Positions 43,901-56,700 of a DNA stretch of 64,000 nucleotides are shown here, in pieces (position 1 is the stretch's first letter; the number at the start of each line of letters is the position of its first letter). The notes under the pieces are model-generated. The model ran no database searches. It worked only from the letters and a program-made list of their open reading frames with translations, and was not told the origin of the DNA. A program made the translations under genes and the position numbers. The stretch is from assembly GCF_029168945.1 (NCBI RefSeq), contig NC_083602.1, positions 70,204,600 through 70,268,599 on the forward strand, given 5' to 3'. The stretch is from Cannabis sativa (taxonomy: Eukaryota; Streptophyta; Magnoliopsida; Rosales; Cannabaceae).

Positions 43901-44333
43901 TACTCAGTAATTGAGGAAACTGTTTATTTTGGAAAGTTGAGCTTCCCTTTTCTCTATATATAGCTGCCCTCTTCTCTTCCTCTTGTACCACACGATCAAC
44001 ACAATACACAAGAGAGAGAGAATTTCAAATCCCCTAGTGAGAGAGTAGTGCCCACACACAGCAAACAGTACCTCAATCATAGATTGGTAGACTGTGAAGG
44101 ATCACATCCAAATGATAGACATTCGGGCTCAGATCTTGATTATACTTTGCAATAGAAAGGAATCAAGGGTTAGAGATCTTAGTGGAAGGCGACATATTAT
44201 TCCGCTGCCATCAATGTAAGGTTTTCTTAACTTTATATATGTTTTCCTTTTATCGTTTTAGAAGTTCATATTTAGGTTGTTAATCAACATACTTGTGAGT
44301 AGATCTAAGATCCTGGTAAAATAAATTCCAACA
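40934..44333 (+). mobile_element. Element A 5' LTR, interrupted by a B-type LTR segment
   Basis: A-type sequence at 40934-41836 and 43388-44333 matches the 3' LTR (50514-51252 plus 60679-61868). About 90 bases of A sequence are missing at the join. The LTR ends TTCCAACA at 44333, directly before the primer site. Confidence 0.85.
41837..43387 (+). mobile_element. Truncated B-type LTR inside A's 5' LTR
   Basis: Begins with an intact LTR start, TGTTGGGTTTTATGCCC, and matches 1-745 (from 42652) and 2970-4873 in reverse. It stops at AAATTT (43382-43387), before the last 330 or so bases of the family, and A sequence resumes. AAATTT also occurs in A at the matching point (about 60915), so the junction has microhomology. 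Confidence 0.78.
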
Positions 44334-44335
44334 AC

Positions 44336-44352
44336 TGGTATCACAGCCATGG
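44336..44352 (+). other. Element A primer-binding site, tRNA-Met type
   Basis: TGGTATCACAGCCATGG two bases after the LTR end; one mismatch to TGGTATCAGAGC. Confidence 0.85.
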
Positions 44353-44589
44353 TAATTGATTTGCTTGCAAGAAATTTGGACTTAAAACGATTTGTTTGTG
44401 ATTTGGATGGTATCATGTTGTTTTTGTGATGATTGATTGATGTTTGTGAAATTCTGGGGCAAAATAATTGATTTTCTGTTTCTGGAATTATTTTTATTGG
44501 ATAGTTTGGAAAAAATTAAGCAATTTACCTTTTTACAGAACTCGATTTCGATTTTATTTGAATTAGTTATGAATTTTTGAAAATCGGGA

Positions 44590-44725
44590 AAAATCTGGGT
44601 GGTGATCACCCTTCCCACGCACGCGGAAGGGCTGGTTGCAGCCTCCCAGCGCCGAGGAAACTCGGCAGATCACCCCTCATGCGCGCGCGGGTGGTATGTT
44701 GTGCATACCATCCGTAAAGCGTGCA
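44590..44725. other. GC-rich island in element A leader, with hairpin
   Basis: A GC-rich block in an AT-rich leader, with GCGCGCGCGGG near 44683 and a hairpin GGTATG-TTGTG-CATACC (about 44693-44710). Position relative to the primer site matches the island in B (2456-2695), but the sequence is largely different. Confidence 0.55.
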
Positions 44726-47540
44726 ATTTTTTTTAGTTTTTTTTTCGATTTTTCATGCTATTTCATGGAATTAACTTCCGATTTTTGGTGTAGTTTTGTA
44801 TTTTGATTTTTAATTTTCATATTTCAAATCTAATTATCAGAAATAAATTAATTTGATTTTTCAAAATTAATTTTAGATATTAGTGTAATTTGAATTTGAA
44901 AATAGGTAGAAATCAATTTTGCTTACCTCTTTTCTTATTTTCTTTAAAATTTGATTATTTTATCTTATTTTTTTTCTAAGGTCAGATATTAAATTCCTTT
45001 TATAAAATATTTTTTTTAAGTAATTTGACCTTATTTAAAATAAGATTACTATAATCATGGCATTTTAAAAAGGGAAATAAGATAATTTTGTTATTTATTT
45101 TATAATTAAATTATAAAATCAGAAAAGGATATGTATTTATCATTTTCTATTTTATTGAATATTTAATTTATTAAATAACATGAAGTTTAAAAGGTAAGTT
45201 AGCAAATTTTTTAAATGATATTTAGGTTACTTGAAACCTAATTTTTCAAAATTGTAGGTTAATTTTTAATATTATTTTATTTAATTTTATTTCGAAATAT
45301 AATTAATCATTTAAAATTAAATAAATCCTACATCCAACTATCCAAATCTAACTTGTTGCAGGAGTATGTGTTTTAGATTGTTTGTAAGTTTTTCTAAAAC
45401 CTATTATTACTTGATCTAAATTGCCATGGTTAACTTGTTGACCCATGGTTCAATTGTCAATAGGTCAAGTAAATAATTTGTAACAGGTAAATTTTACATT
45501 CTTCTTTCATCTGTGTATGGCCTAGTAACATGATAGGATCCATCCAAATCTGTGTGCCTGTGTGAGCCTATATGTTTATTTTATTATAGATGCATATAGG
45601 CTGTTGCTAAATAAAATATCACACCCTGATAGATTTTATTTAGGTTCATTTACTTTTTGGACCTATTCAATTAATAACAGTTATTTATTTTAAGGTTAAA
45701 TTCTTCTCTTTCTGGGCCTTGTGTGAGAGATGGGGGCCAATAGAAGTGGGTACGACATACTGAACCAAGCTCCCCTTCACATGAACTACCCCAATTGTGA
45801 AGGCCCATTTGCCTAATTTGAATAACTGTACTAGGTTAATTAAATTAGTTTAACCTAATAAAATTGATTATCAACATAATTAACTTTTAAAATATATGAA
45901 ATTTATTTTCATTTTAATATTTTAATGTTAATTTTAAGAAAAACACTCTTAGTTTAAGATATTATTTCTGGGTAATTATTTGTATTTTTCTTGTATTTAA
46001 TTAAATAAAGAATTTTAACTAACTAGATTCTTTCTGAAACTTACTTTAATTATTTCATTAAATATTCCTATTTAAGTTATAAATTAGTTATTTTAATTGA
46101 TTTTTTATATCAACTTAAATTTAAATATCTTTTGAATTTAATACTAAGTTGAGGAATTCTAGGAATTGGTTATTGAAGATTCTTAAGATATTTTTTTAAG
46201 TTGTTTTTTAAACTTAAAATGGAATATTCTTAAGTTAGGTAGTTACCACTTAATTTTGATATTTAATTAAATTTTATTTGGAAAATTTTAAGTTGCTTAT
46301 TTTAGATTCTTTCTATAACAACTTAAATCAGATATTTTCCAAATCTTGAAAAGATACTTAGTTAAATATTTGAGATATTTTCTAGATAGTTATTTCTATA
46401 CTAATTATTATTTCTAATATTAAAATAGGAAAATATTATTGATTGTGAAATTAATTGTTTAATAATTAATTTTGGTACAATTCAAGTTAAGGATATTTTT
46501 CCTAGTATTAAACTAGAAATTAATAATTAAGTCTTCTCTATACTTAGTTATTTATTTCTTGAATTTAATACATTTAATTAAATTGAAAATTAAATATCTA
46601 AGTTGATTTTCATAATGATACTTAAATATTGTTATTTTCATGCTATTTAATTAAATAGAAATTATTTTAAGTTGGTTATTTTTATAACAACTTAAATTTG
46701 AATAATTATCAAAATATATTTTATTTTATTAATAATTATTTTTGAAATAACATTTGATTATGCAAGATGATTTTGAATTTATCTTGAAAAATATATTAAA
46801 GTTGTAAATTAAGTATTTATTTAATTAATTTTTGAATCAACTTAAATTAATGATTTTTTTTCATTTAATGATTAATAAAGGAACTAAAATATATTATTAT
46901 TAAAAATTGAATTAATTAGTTAAAGAAAATCTAGATAGATAGTATTCTTGCTTGAAGTATTTTTTCTAGTAAAGATTAATTTATTTTTTAATGTATTTCG
47001 AAAATTGTATAATTTTATACTTTAATTTTTTCAAAATACAATATATATATATATATTTGTAGAAAATTTAAATTTGAGTTACAAATTAATTTAAATTAAC
47101 ACAACTTAAATTAAGTAATTTTCTTAATATTTGTTGGAAAATTAATACTAAGATAGAAATAATTCATTTTATTTTCTTAACCTTGTAAGTTTAATTTTTT
47201 AAATATTAAATTAAATTTTATTAGATTTTTATTCTAAATTCAAGATTTAATTAAATAAATATATATATTTAACATAAATAAATAATAGAAGAAAATACAT
47301 TTTAAATAATGAGCTTTATTATTGTTAAGATATTCGATCTCCATTGTTGGTTTTACATAGCTATTGTTTTAGTGAGTAATCCTCCCTAATGGAGGAACGT
47401 TCATTAGCAAGTTTAATCTCGAAAGATAAGTATATTTGTAAGTTTTTTATATTAATATTGATCACCCTAATGGTGGTGACTGTATAAGACTTATAAACGT
47501 ATGAAACAATGGTGGAAGCTCATGAAATAGGAATGACCTT

Positions 47541-47680
47541 GACTCTCGCCTAAACGGGACAACGTCAGATTCTCTTTTCGATCGAATAAAAGGTTGCTAG
47601 AATATTTATTATTTTAGATGAGCTGACAACTCTATTCAGTGGATGATAGCTTTGACTCTCGCCTAAACAGGACACTGATA
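47541..47680 (+). repeat. Short direct repeats just upstream of A gag
   Basis: TGACTCTCGCCTAAACGGGAC near 47544 recurs as TGACTCTCGCCTAAACAGGAC near 47655, about 110 bases apart. A second pair, CCTCCCTAATGGAGGAACG (about 47380) and CACCCTAATGGTGGTGACT (about 47463), each forms a small hairpin (for example CCTCC-CTAAT-GGAGG). Confidence 0.65.
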
Positions 47681-47837
47681 TCAGTTTGTTGAAAACCTTG
47701 GAAATTATTTAGGATTGTATTTTTTTAGTATTTTCTCTAGTCATTCCTACTTGCTATGTGCTAATTATTTCTGAATAAGATTTTGTGTTAAACCATAATT
47801 GATTCCTATTTATTATTTTGTAGTATCCTAAATTGCA

Positions 47838-48690
47838 ATGTCAAATCCTATGTTGTCACTGTTGACTGAAAATAAGCTAAATGGATCTAACTTCCCTAAA
47901 TGGAGAGAGAACATTAATATTGCTCTCATAGGTGAAAGTGCCCTGTTTGTGTTGACTGAGTCGTCTCCTGAACAGCCAATTGACAATGCAACCAAAGCTG
48001 TTAAAGAGAAGTTCGAGCGTTGGCAGAATGCTAACAACAAAGCTCGATACTTCATGCTTTCCAGCATGGTTGACACCTTGAAAATAAGGTTTGCTAACGC
48101 TATCACGGCTGCAGAAATCATGATGCAGTGCACTGAGCTATTCGGTATGGCATCTATCTAGTCTCGCTTTGACGCGACTAAGAAATTCATCAACGCACGG
48201 ATGGAACCCCATCAGAATGTGCGTGATCACCTTCTCCAAATGGCAGGTTATTTCCAGGAAGCCCAGAATCATGGTGCTGAAATGGATCAGACTACTCAAG
48301 TGAGTCTCATCTTGAATAGTCTGACTCCAGATTTTCTGCCCTATACATCAAATTATGTCATGAACAAGAAGGAACAAGACTTTCACATGTTAGTCAATGA
48401 CCTTCAGACATATGAAAATTTGATTGGAGGACCCAAGAAGTAAGGGAGTAAACCTCAAAATTCTGGAAATGGTAATAGGACAAATAATCCTGAGGCACAC
48501 GTTGCCTCTACTTCCAAACCCAAGAATAAGAAGAAGTAGAAAAATGCCAAGAAGCGAGCTCAAGATATGAAAACAGCTAAGAACAAAAAGCCTGCAACTT
48601 CTGGTGATACACCAAAAGGAAAGTGTTTCTACTGCAATTAAAAAGACCATTGGAAACCCCAATGTCCTAAGCTTCTTGCAAAGAAACAAG
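47838..48690 (+). pseudogene. Element A Gag (UBN2-type capsid plus zinc knuckle), in-frame stops
   Basis: One frame from MSNPMLSLLTENKLNGSNFP through FINARMEPHQNVRDHLLQMA and LILNSLTPDFLPYTSNYVM to a CCHC knuckle, CFYCN*KDHWKPQC. Stops: TAG 48159-48161, TAA 48441-48443, TAG 48537-48539 and TAA 48639-48641, the last inside the knuckle. No frameshift. The capsid pattern matches Copia Gags. After the knuckle no protease, integrase or RT follows. Confidence 0.88.
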
Positions 48691-50500
48691 GTATTTCTAT
48701 GTATAAACTGATGAGTTTTAGTGAATTATTATCCATTTGGATTATTAATTCTGGACTACTAACCTTGTTTATTTTTCTTCTTACAGCTCAAGCTTCTTAA
48801 ACTCAGGTACTGCCTTAGCGAGTTGAATTTGGAAGCTGGATAATGGGATGGAGTTCGTCAAAGATAAAGAAGAAGCTCATTTGTTTAATTTTTAATGAAT
48901 TGTTTCAATTTTGAAACAATTTGGATTTCAAGTTTGGGATTTTATTCCCTGTTTTTTTTCAAATAATGTTGCAAACTTTTTTTTAATTCATAATAAAGTT
49001 TTTTTTAACAAATAAATTGCAATTTATGAGTTGAGCTTCATTACTTTATCTTATAAATCAATTACCAATTATTATATTCATTATGTTTGTATGTGTATGT
49101 GTTTTTATTATTGATACAAATTCTATAGTTATTTAAACTCTTTACAGAGTTATTACTACATAAACACTAGAAATTATTTCTATGTTTATGAATAATTGTT
49201 AATTCTAAAACAATTATTAAGAATTTGTTTAATAAAAAGATCTTTTGATCTGATAGGGGTGGAGAAAAAGTTAAGAATAATATGCAGTTCAACGATCTTT
49301 TATATCTAATGAACTTTGGGTTATATTCAACTCCACATAATCTCTATAACACTTAGAGAATCATGATCTCTACAACCTTTAGGGGTGGATCATAATCTCT
49401 ATATACTTAGGGGTGGACTTTATTCCACAGCACTCTTTATGACACATAATTTTAAACATGGAAGTAATATAATAAATTAGCTATTATCAGAATAAATCCT
49501 TAATCTTGTTTATATGTTCCAATTTAGATCTATTGTAATAGATAATGATACCAATAAAGTTCTTTGATAATGTATCACACTACCTTAATAGAGTGGGAGA
49601 ATATTAAAATTCTTTACCCATTCTCATTTGGTTGGCACTTGTGATAGGAACTTAAGAACACCACTGATAAAACAAATCTAACCATCACGTGGATAGAAAT
49701 AACTTATTAGAATTATGAGAATAAGATAGAAGAATTCTTGCATAGTCTATTCGAATAACTTGAATCAAGATTTCTAATCCTCATAACAATTTTATGGTAT
49801 CTTAATTTGATTGCTTAATCTCTAGCAAGTATTTTACACTTCACTGCTATGTTGTTGACCTAGTCTTAAAGAAACTTATAATTTCAGACTAAGACAATAA
49901 GTCACAACGAGATATCCCTCAAAACAATAATAAGAGGTTAAAAGTTTTTTTTTAACCAGACATCTGCTATTGAGTGGGAGCCATCTGAGATGTAATCAAA
50001 TAAGGAACATTAGGGGACAATCAAGAAAGATTTATGAAAGTGACCTATATGTTAGATATTAAGGAACTATACATTAGTAATCCTAATATCCACACCAACT
50101 CTTTAAGAATTTGAGATATTGGTTACTCTGGGGTTGGAGGAGTTATTATAGAAGAGTGTTAAAACCCATCTATAATAATTCAAGCTCAAATCAGAGAAGA
50201 TATACATAACTTTGTAAATTCAAAATTACCAGAAAGTTATTCTACTGAAGAAAATACTATACTGCATTATCTCAGTTCCAAATTTTAAAATTTGAGAGAT
50301 ATGTCTTCTGTTTGTTCAGATGTACTTATTAAGCAGTAAGGATTTCAGTATCCCTTGATGAGTAAAGCATATAGTTAAGGATGTTTCATAATGTTTTATG
50401 AACCTGGTTCCAGAAGTTTGGGTGGCTTCAAATATACTACACTTGATCTGTAGATCAAGATAAAAGATTGATTGTAATGCACAACTTGTTTTATGTTAGT
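48691..50500 (+). other. Element A 3' internal region, non-coding
   Basis: About 1.8 kb where pol would be, with no domain and only short ORFs. The phrase AGGGGTGGA recurs (49256, 49382, 49410), giving a purine-rich flavour. No homology to Copia Pol visible. Confidence 0.7.
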
Positions 50501-50513
50501 GCAAGTGGGAGTT
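50501..50513 (+). other. Element A polypurine tract (weak)
   Basis: GCAAGTGGGAGTT directly before the 3' LTR start; short and interrupted by T, as in many Copia elements. Confidence 0.55.
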
Positions 50514-51252
50514 TGTTGGGTTTTGTGCCCTAAATAAAACCAATTACAATCTGATAGTTATCAATTTAAGAGTTTTGAAGTGATTATGTTAACATGTATT
50601 TTACATGCTTATGGTTTAATATACGAATTTAATATATGCACAAAATTAGTTAAGTCCAGAACATATATTTATTCACAATTACAGTATTGTCAACACAGTG
50701 GAATGTGATTGTGATTATATGATTCAAAAGACTAAGTCCATGTTTCATCAGTGTTTTGGACTTACACTGATGTGGTAATCAGCGATGAAGTATACTTACA
50801 CTTGGAGTAAGTGTTATGTTCTTTCCAGGACATTAGTAAAGTATACTAGTTTCGAATGTATGGAGTATGCATTGGACTGGACCGATATTGAACTTGGTCA
50901 AGATATTATAAACTTACCGTTATATCTTTCCAAGTCAATATCAGTAGTTGATCTTAGATTAAAAGAATCTAAATCCTAATATGCTTAGGCTCAATCTCAG
51001 GACTGTTATTCATGTTCTTTGATTTATTAGTTAAGCCTACTTTTGGGTCAGGGTGATACGTATATTTTGGGAACATGATAGCATGACTGAGTGGGAGCGC
51101 TGAACATAAATATGGAATCTATAGCTTTTACTGGTGTATAGAAGTCAAGTGATGATTCCCTTCGATCTTAGTTAAATAGAAGTAAATGGATCAGCTCTTG
51201 TTTTAGTGACTATATATTAGATCACTAAAACATCTATTACAAGTAGCTAAAT
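50514..51252 (+). mobile_element. Element A 3' LTR, first part
   Basis: Begins TGTTGGGTTTTGTGCCC and matches 40934 onward at high identity. Cut at 51252 by Tekay-2. Resumes at 60679 after the duplicated TAAAT. Confidence 0.9.
51248..51252. repeat. TSD (TAAAT), left copy, of Tekay-2
   Basis: TAAAT at 51248-51252 and 60679-60683. The uninterrupted site is seen in A's 5' LTR near 41663-41673 (TAGCTAAGTGTTTTAAGG). Confidence 0.88.
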
Positions 51253-53480
51253 TGTAAAGCCCGCCTAGTTAATTTGGAAATTAGCAGTTGTTTATGTTTA
51301 ATCATGAAATTATTTATAGCTATTTAAATAATTTAGTATTGATATTTATGGAATTCAGATATGCATGAGTATGTTATCAGTAGCTTTTATATTTCGCATT
51401 TCCGGTGTCCGGTATTTTGGAACGCGGCGTTTGGCTCAGTAGAAATCACAACTTAGTATGTTAGTATTTTGGGGACGGGTTTTAGACATTGGGAATGTCG
51501 GGAATGGCCGGGAATTTAGAATGTCCCAAAAATACCCCCTTTAGTATGATTTATGTGATTTTATGGTGGAGGGGCAAAATGGTCTTTTTGCCCCATTAGT
51601 GTTTTGTCTTTTATGACTTTATGAATGGAAAATAAATAATTACTTAAGTGTTTATTTGGCTGAATATAATGAAATGTTATAGCTTTTACTCATTTTTCCA
51701 AACTTAGAAAATAAAATCATTTTTCTCAAAGAAACTCTCTCAACTCTCTCTCTCTCTCTATTCGGCCATTTGAGGCAGCTCCTAGGGGGATTTTTCCTCT
51801 TCAAATTCTTGTAGATTTCAGCTTGTTGTGTGTCTTTAATCAAGGTAATTCTTGTCTTGCTCTTCTATTTAGTTTTCTTGAGTTTTTTTTTATGAAATTG
51901 GATGAAATGCATGTTGGATTTTATGTGATTCTTGCTGCTGTGATTTGAGGTTAGTTTCAAAGGTTTAAGCTTGTTTGATTAGGGTTCTTTGAGGTTGTTT
52001 TGATGCTTGATTACTAGGTTGAGCATGCTAGAGGTTTAATATTGCAAAAGTTGGATTTTCTACATGAATTATTGTGAATTTGTGGCTGTAGTTGTTGCAT
52101 GATCTAGGTTTTGTTTTCTGCTATGTTCCTATGCTTGATTAGATGATTTTAAGCCAGCTTAGAGGCTTGTGAGTGAGCTTTAGCCAAGTTTGAGTTCTAA
52201 CTCAAAGCTTGGAGCTCACATGGTGAATTTTGTGTATGTGGTTTCTGGGTAGGTTTGATGCCTTGGAATTGTTATTTGGGGCATATAGAACAGGTCTGGA
52301 AAGTTTGGGACCAATTGGGTTTGAATTGGTCAAGTTAGGAGATTTTTAGTTGGCTGCCTGCGAGGAACCTAATTCGGTTGAGCATCCGAATCTCGGATGG
52401 GGGTTCGTATTCTCCTGTAACCGACTTGGGTTCAGCCGTCACACAGGTTGGGGGATTTTTCTAACCCTAGTTTTCCTGCTTTTGGGTTTTTAGGGGTATT
52501 GGCCATGCTTTTTATCGATAGGAAACTTTTAGTTTCGAGTTTTAGTCCCCCGGAAGTGATTTAGCGTGTCACTTATAGCGTTGTGATTTTTATGGTTTAG
52601 AGCCGCAATCCGTTCGGCCTTCAGTTCCGGTCGGGTTGACAAGACACCTCGAAATCGGAATCCGTAAGATTAGTATAACAAACATGCATATGTAGATTAC
52701 ATGTTTAGCGTGCATGTAGAAGCCCGCTAGATTACATTAGATATGTATTTAGGCTTCGAACCATCCAACCTCGTCACGCTCTGCAGACAGCCGGAGTATG
52801 ACCAAGAATGGAGTATGACCGGCTCGACCGATCGGCCGACACTTGGTTGGTGGTTCGTGGCTATTGACCTATCCCGTCTGGTACGGTGCCGGGAGTATGA
52901 CCAAGAATGTGCGGAGTATGACCGGCTCGACCGATCAGAGGATACTTGTCAATAGTACGCGTCCCCCGAACGTTCAAAACTCGGCACCATGTTGGACATG
53001 GCGGTAGAAGGCTCGCACCATGTTGGACATGGCGCACGGGACTCGCATCGTGTTGGACACGGCATCGATTTTATGTATGTTATTAGTATGCTTTTCTTAC
53101 CGAGTCCGTCGAGCTCACGGCTTACATTCATGTGTAGGTAAAGGCAAGGCGATTCTTGCCGATGGACCGTGAGCGAGCTTATGAGATTGTACATGTCGGG
53201 GCGGTTAGGCCGAGCGTACGATCCTCGGGACGACGGGGCTGAGATTTTCAGAATCGTCGTTAGACGACTTTCATTTTGATGTAAAAGTTGAACAGTTAGA
53301 ACGTTTGTAAATATTTTTATAAATCGGGATCCCGAGACTTTTTGTAAAATGGTTTATAAGTTTAATGAAAAAGCAAAATTTTAATAAATCACGTTTTTCC
53401 ATAAACCTCGTTGATTAGCAACGAGCTGCACAATACGTTTAAAAATCACGTAATACGCCTAAGATAGTTAGGGTGTTACA
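51253..53480 (+). mobile_element. Tekay-2 5' LTR, 2228 bp
   Basis: TGTAAAGCCCGC to GGTGTTACA. The first 800 or so bases are nearly identical to the 3' LTR; differences cluster in 52070-53240. Includes degraded versions of the palindrome cluster (about 52370-52450) and of the tandem dyads (about 52985-53060). Confidence 0.93.
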
Positions 53481-53483
53481 ATT

Positions 53484-53501
53484 TGGCATCGTAGCCGCGC
53501 A
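53484..53501 (+). other. Tekay-2 primer-binding site (altered)
   Basis: TGGCATCGTAGCCGCGC where Tekay-1 has TGGTATCAGAGCCGCCAGG. The two CAG triplets of Tekay-1 are changed here. Confidence 0.7.
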
Positions 53502-53764
53502 TTGTCTTCCGAAGATCGTCACGACATGTACAATCATCATCGCCAGCTAGCTCCGGTTCACGCTTCCGCAAGCCTTTATCGCTTTAGTAGTTTATTTTAT
53601 TCCGGTTATGAAAAAAGAAAAGCCCGTTAGGAAGCATGTTAGTAGCCTGATAGTAGAATAGGCGCATGTTTCATTTCTAATTTCCAAATTAAGCGGCATT
53701 AGTAAGCTCGCCTTGAATACGACCTGATATGCCAACTCTTGGTTTCGCAGGCGGTTCTAACTAG

Positions 53765-56700
53765 ATGGACGCCAGGCGGACTACCAGGAGTCAGGGCAAC
53801 TCCGTAGGGTCGAATCAGGGAGAGGGAGCTCGGCTTCCCCCACTCGCTGTGGCCGAGGTAGAGGTCCCCGAGGCAGGTTCGTGGTCTGGGTGTCGAGAAC
53901 CCGCCACAGCCTGCCTGTGCTCCCGCCCGATCGTGAGCCCCCGAATCGGGAGTTACGGTTTGCGGAGATGCAAGCCCGCATCGAAGAACAAGACCTCGAG
54001 ATCTCGTAGGTTGAGACAACAGGTGCTCCCAGCCTCCAGCGTGCCGTAGTTCCGCGGGCACCTCGCCCGCCGCCCAGCCGAGATAGTGGTGGCGGCCCAT
54101 AGATTGGAACCATTGTATGAGCGGTTCGGAAACAAGCACCTCCGTATTCCCGGGAGGTCCGATGTATCGAAAGCCGAGCAAAGGCCGGTGGGCCGACGCG
54201 TGATTACCGAATTCGAATTTCATGGGTGTCACCGTAATGACAGAGTGGTGTGCGCCACATTTCAGCCCTGGAGGATGCCCCGGGTATGGTGGGACATGGT
54301 GTCTCGCATCCATGACGTCACCACCATGACTTGGGAGAGGTTCCAAGAACTCTTTAACGCGAAATACTATAATGAGGCGGCCGAAGCGCCAAGAGGAAGA
54401 GTTCGTTCACCCGACCCGCCGGGAGAACATGAGCGTCACCGAGTATACTACTCGCCTTGGACCGGATGGCGAGGTTAGCCTCGGGAATTGTGCCGACCGA
54501 CTTCGGCAAAGGAGAAGTATCCGGACGGGTTGAATCCCAAGATCGTGCATGACCGATGATTACCACGTACGACAAGACCACCTATGCTCGGATGGTGGAG
54601 AAGGCACCGCGAGCCGAGGCGCGGTGGGGTGCATGTCGATTCGGTTAGTACTCCCGGCGTTGGTGGGGCTCCTACCCCCTCCCGCATCAGTTTTAGCAGT
54701 GGGGGAGTAGTGGTTCCGGCCATTGATCGAAGGAAGAGGGCACCCACCGCTTCCGCGGCTCGAGTCGAACAAGAGGTTCCGGGGAACCAGAACGGAGGAG
54801 TCGTCCCGTGGTAATGAGACCCGATTCTCCTATCCCGAGTGCCACTATCCGCAAGAGGCACCATCGGGCGAGTGCAAGGGGCAGTGGATGCTTTCATTGT
54901 GGCATGCCCGACACTTCAAGAGGGAATGTCCCCGCTCCGACTGGGAAGCCGAGAGCTCCAACGATACCCACTCCAGTGGTATTCGCCATCACGCGGGCCG
55001 ATGCGGATGCCACCCATCGGCCTTGTTACAGTCGGCCTTTTATTAACAACTCGCTTTATTCCGTGCCGTTTGATTCTCGGGGCTACACGTTCTTATGTGG
55101 CGCCGAGTCTTTAGTAAGTTGGGTAGACCCTATGATAGATATGAATCGGGGTTTGGAACCCCGTTACTCCGGCGGAGAATTGGTTATCTCCAATAGGTGG
55201 ATTAGGTCTATGCCGATCGGGATAGATGGTAGAGAGTTAAGCGGCGATCGATAGAGATGAGCTTAGTCGAATTTGATATTATTTTAGGAATGGATTTCCT
55301 ATCTAAATATTCTAACGAGCATTGATTGTAGAGGAAGATGGTGGTCTTCCAACCTAGGAAAGTGAAGAACCGTTCGTGTTTGTGGGTTCGGTTCGGGGAT
55401 CTCGGATCCCGGTGATCTCGCTATGTCGGGCCGAAAGAATTATTGCACTAGTGGGTGCTTAGGGTTTACGGCCGTGGTGGTGGACACCACTCGGCCGTAC
55501 ACCATTCGCCGAGAGGACATCGAGTGGTTCGGGAATTTTTGGACGTTTTTCCCGAAGAACTTCCTGTGGTTACCACCTCACGGGAGATTGACTTCGTGAT
55601 TGACTTGGCACCGTGGGTGGATCGGCTTTCTAAAGCCCCGTATAGGATGGCTCCGGTGAACTTAAGGAATTGAAGATTCAAGCTCAGGGGTTGCTTGACA
55701 TAGGGTTCATTCGGCCCAAGGTGTCACCTCCTGGGAGCCCCGGTTTCGTCAGAAGGATGGATCTATGAGGATGTGCATCGACTACGTAGAGTTGAATAAG
55801 CCGACGCGGTGAAGAATAAATATCCATTACCTAGGATCGATGACTTGTTCGATCAGCTTCAGGGGAAGACGGTCTTTTCTAAGATTGATCTCCGTTCGGG
55901 TTATCATCGCCTGAGAATCCGAGAGGAGGACATTCCAAAGACTCGGCTTTCCGCACTAGGTATGGACACTACGAGTTTTCGGTTATGTCATTCGGACTAA
56001 CCAATGCTCCCCGCAGCATTCATGGACTCCGATGAATAGAGTATTCAAGGATTTCCTCGATATCGTGTGATTGTGTTTATCGACGACATCCTCGTGTACT
56101 CGGTCGAAGAGGAGCATGAGTTACACCTCCGATGGTACCGCAACGGCTTCGAGAACATAGACTCTACGCTAAGTTCAAGAAATGTGAGTTCCGGTTGTCT
56201 CGTGTCCTTCCCTGGGCACATTGTGAGTAAGGACGGGATCAAGGTGGATCCCGGGAAGATTGAATCCGTCAGGGATTGGCCGAGACCGAAGACAGTGACA
56301 GAGATCAGAAGCTTCTTGGGATTAGCCGGGTACTACCGTAGGTTCGTGGAGGGGTTCTCCAAAATTTCAATGCCCCTAACCGAGCTTACAAAGAAGAATC
56401 AGCGATTTATCCGGTCGGATAAATGCGAAGCTAGTTTTCGGTGAGCCGAAATGCAGGTTGATTACCGCTCCGCATAGCTTTGCCTTCGGACAAGGAGAAG
56501 TTCGTAGTCTACTGTGACGCATCCAAACAGGGTTTAGGGTGCGTATTGATGCAAGTCGATCGGGTTATCGCTTATGCCTCCCGTCAGTTAAAGGATTATG
56601 AACAGCGATACCCGACTCATGACTTAGAATTGGCCGCAGTGGTTTTTGCACTGAAGATTTGGCGGCATTACCTGTACGGAGAGAAGTGTGAGATCTACAC

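Larger units (their letters stand above)
44353..47837 (+). other. Element A leader, 3.5 kb, AT-rich
   Basis: No supported ORF. The first 1.4 kb is collinear with the minus-strand B leader (2950 to 1083). Contains a GC-rich island (44590-44725) and, near gag, duplicated words (47541-47680). Long AT-rich leaders are typical of large Copia derivatives. Confidence 0.75.

Noticed and set aside
47828..48133. 101-codon minus-strand ORF
   Set aside because: Antisense shadow of element A's gag.
51643..51850. 63-codon minus-strand ORF present identically at 58843-59034
   Set aside because: Identity reflects the duplicated Tekay-2 LTRs, not conservation of a gene.
53699..55681. Many 60-215 codon ORFs on both strands across Tekay-2 gag/protease
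   Set aside because: Fragments and shadows created by small indels in the polyprotein region.
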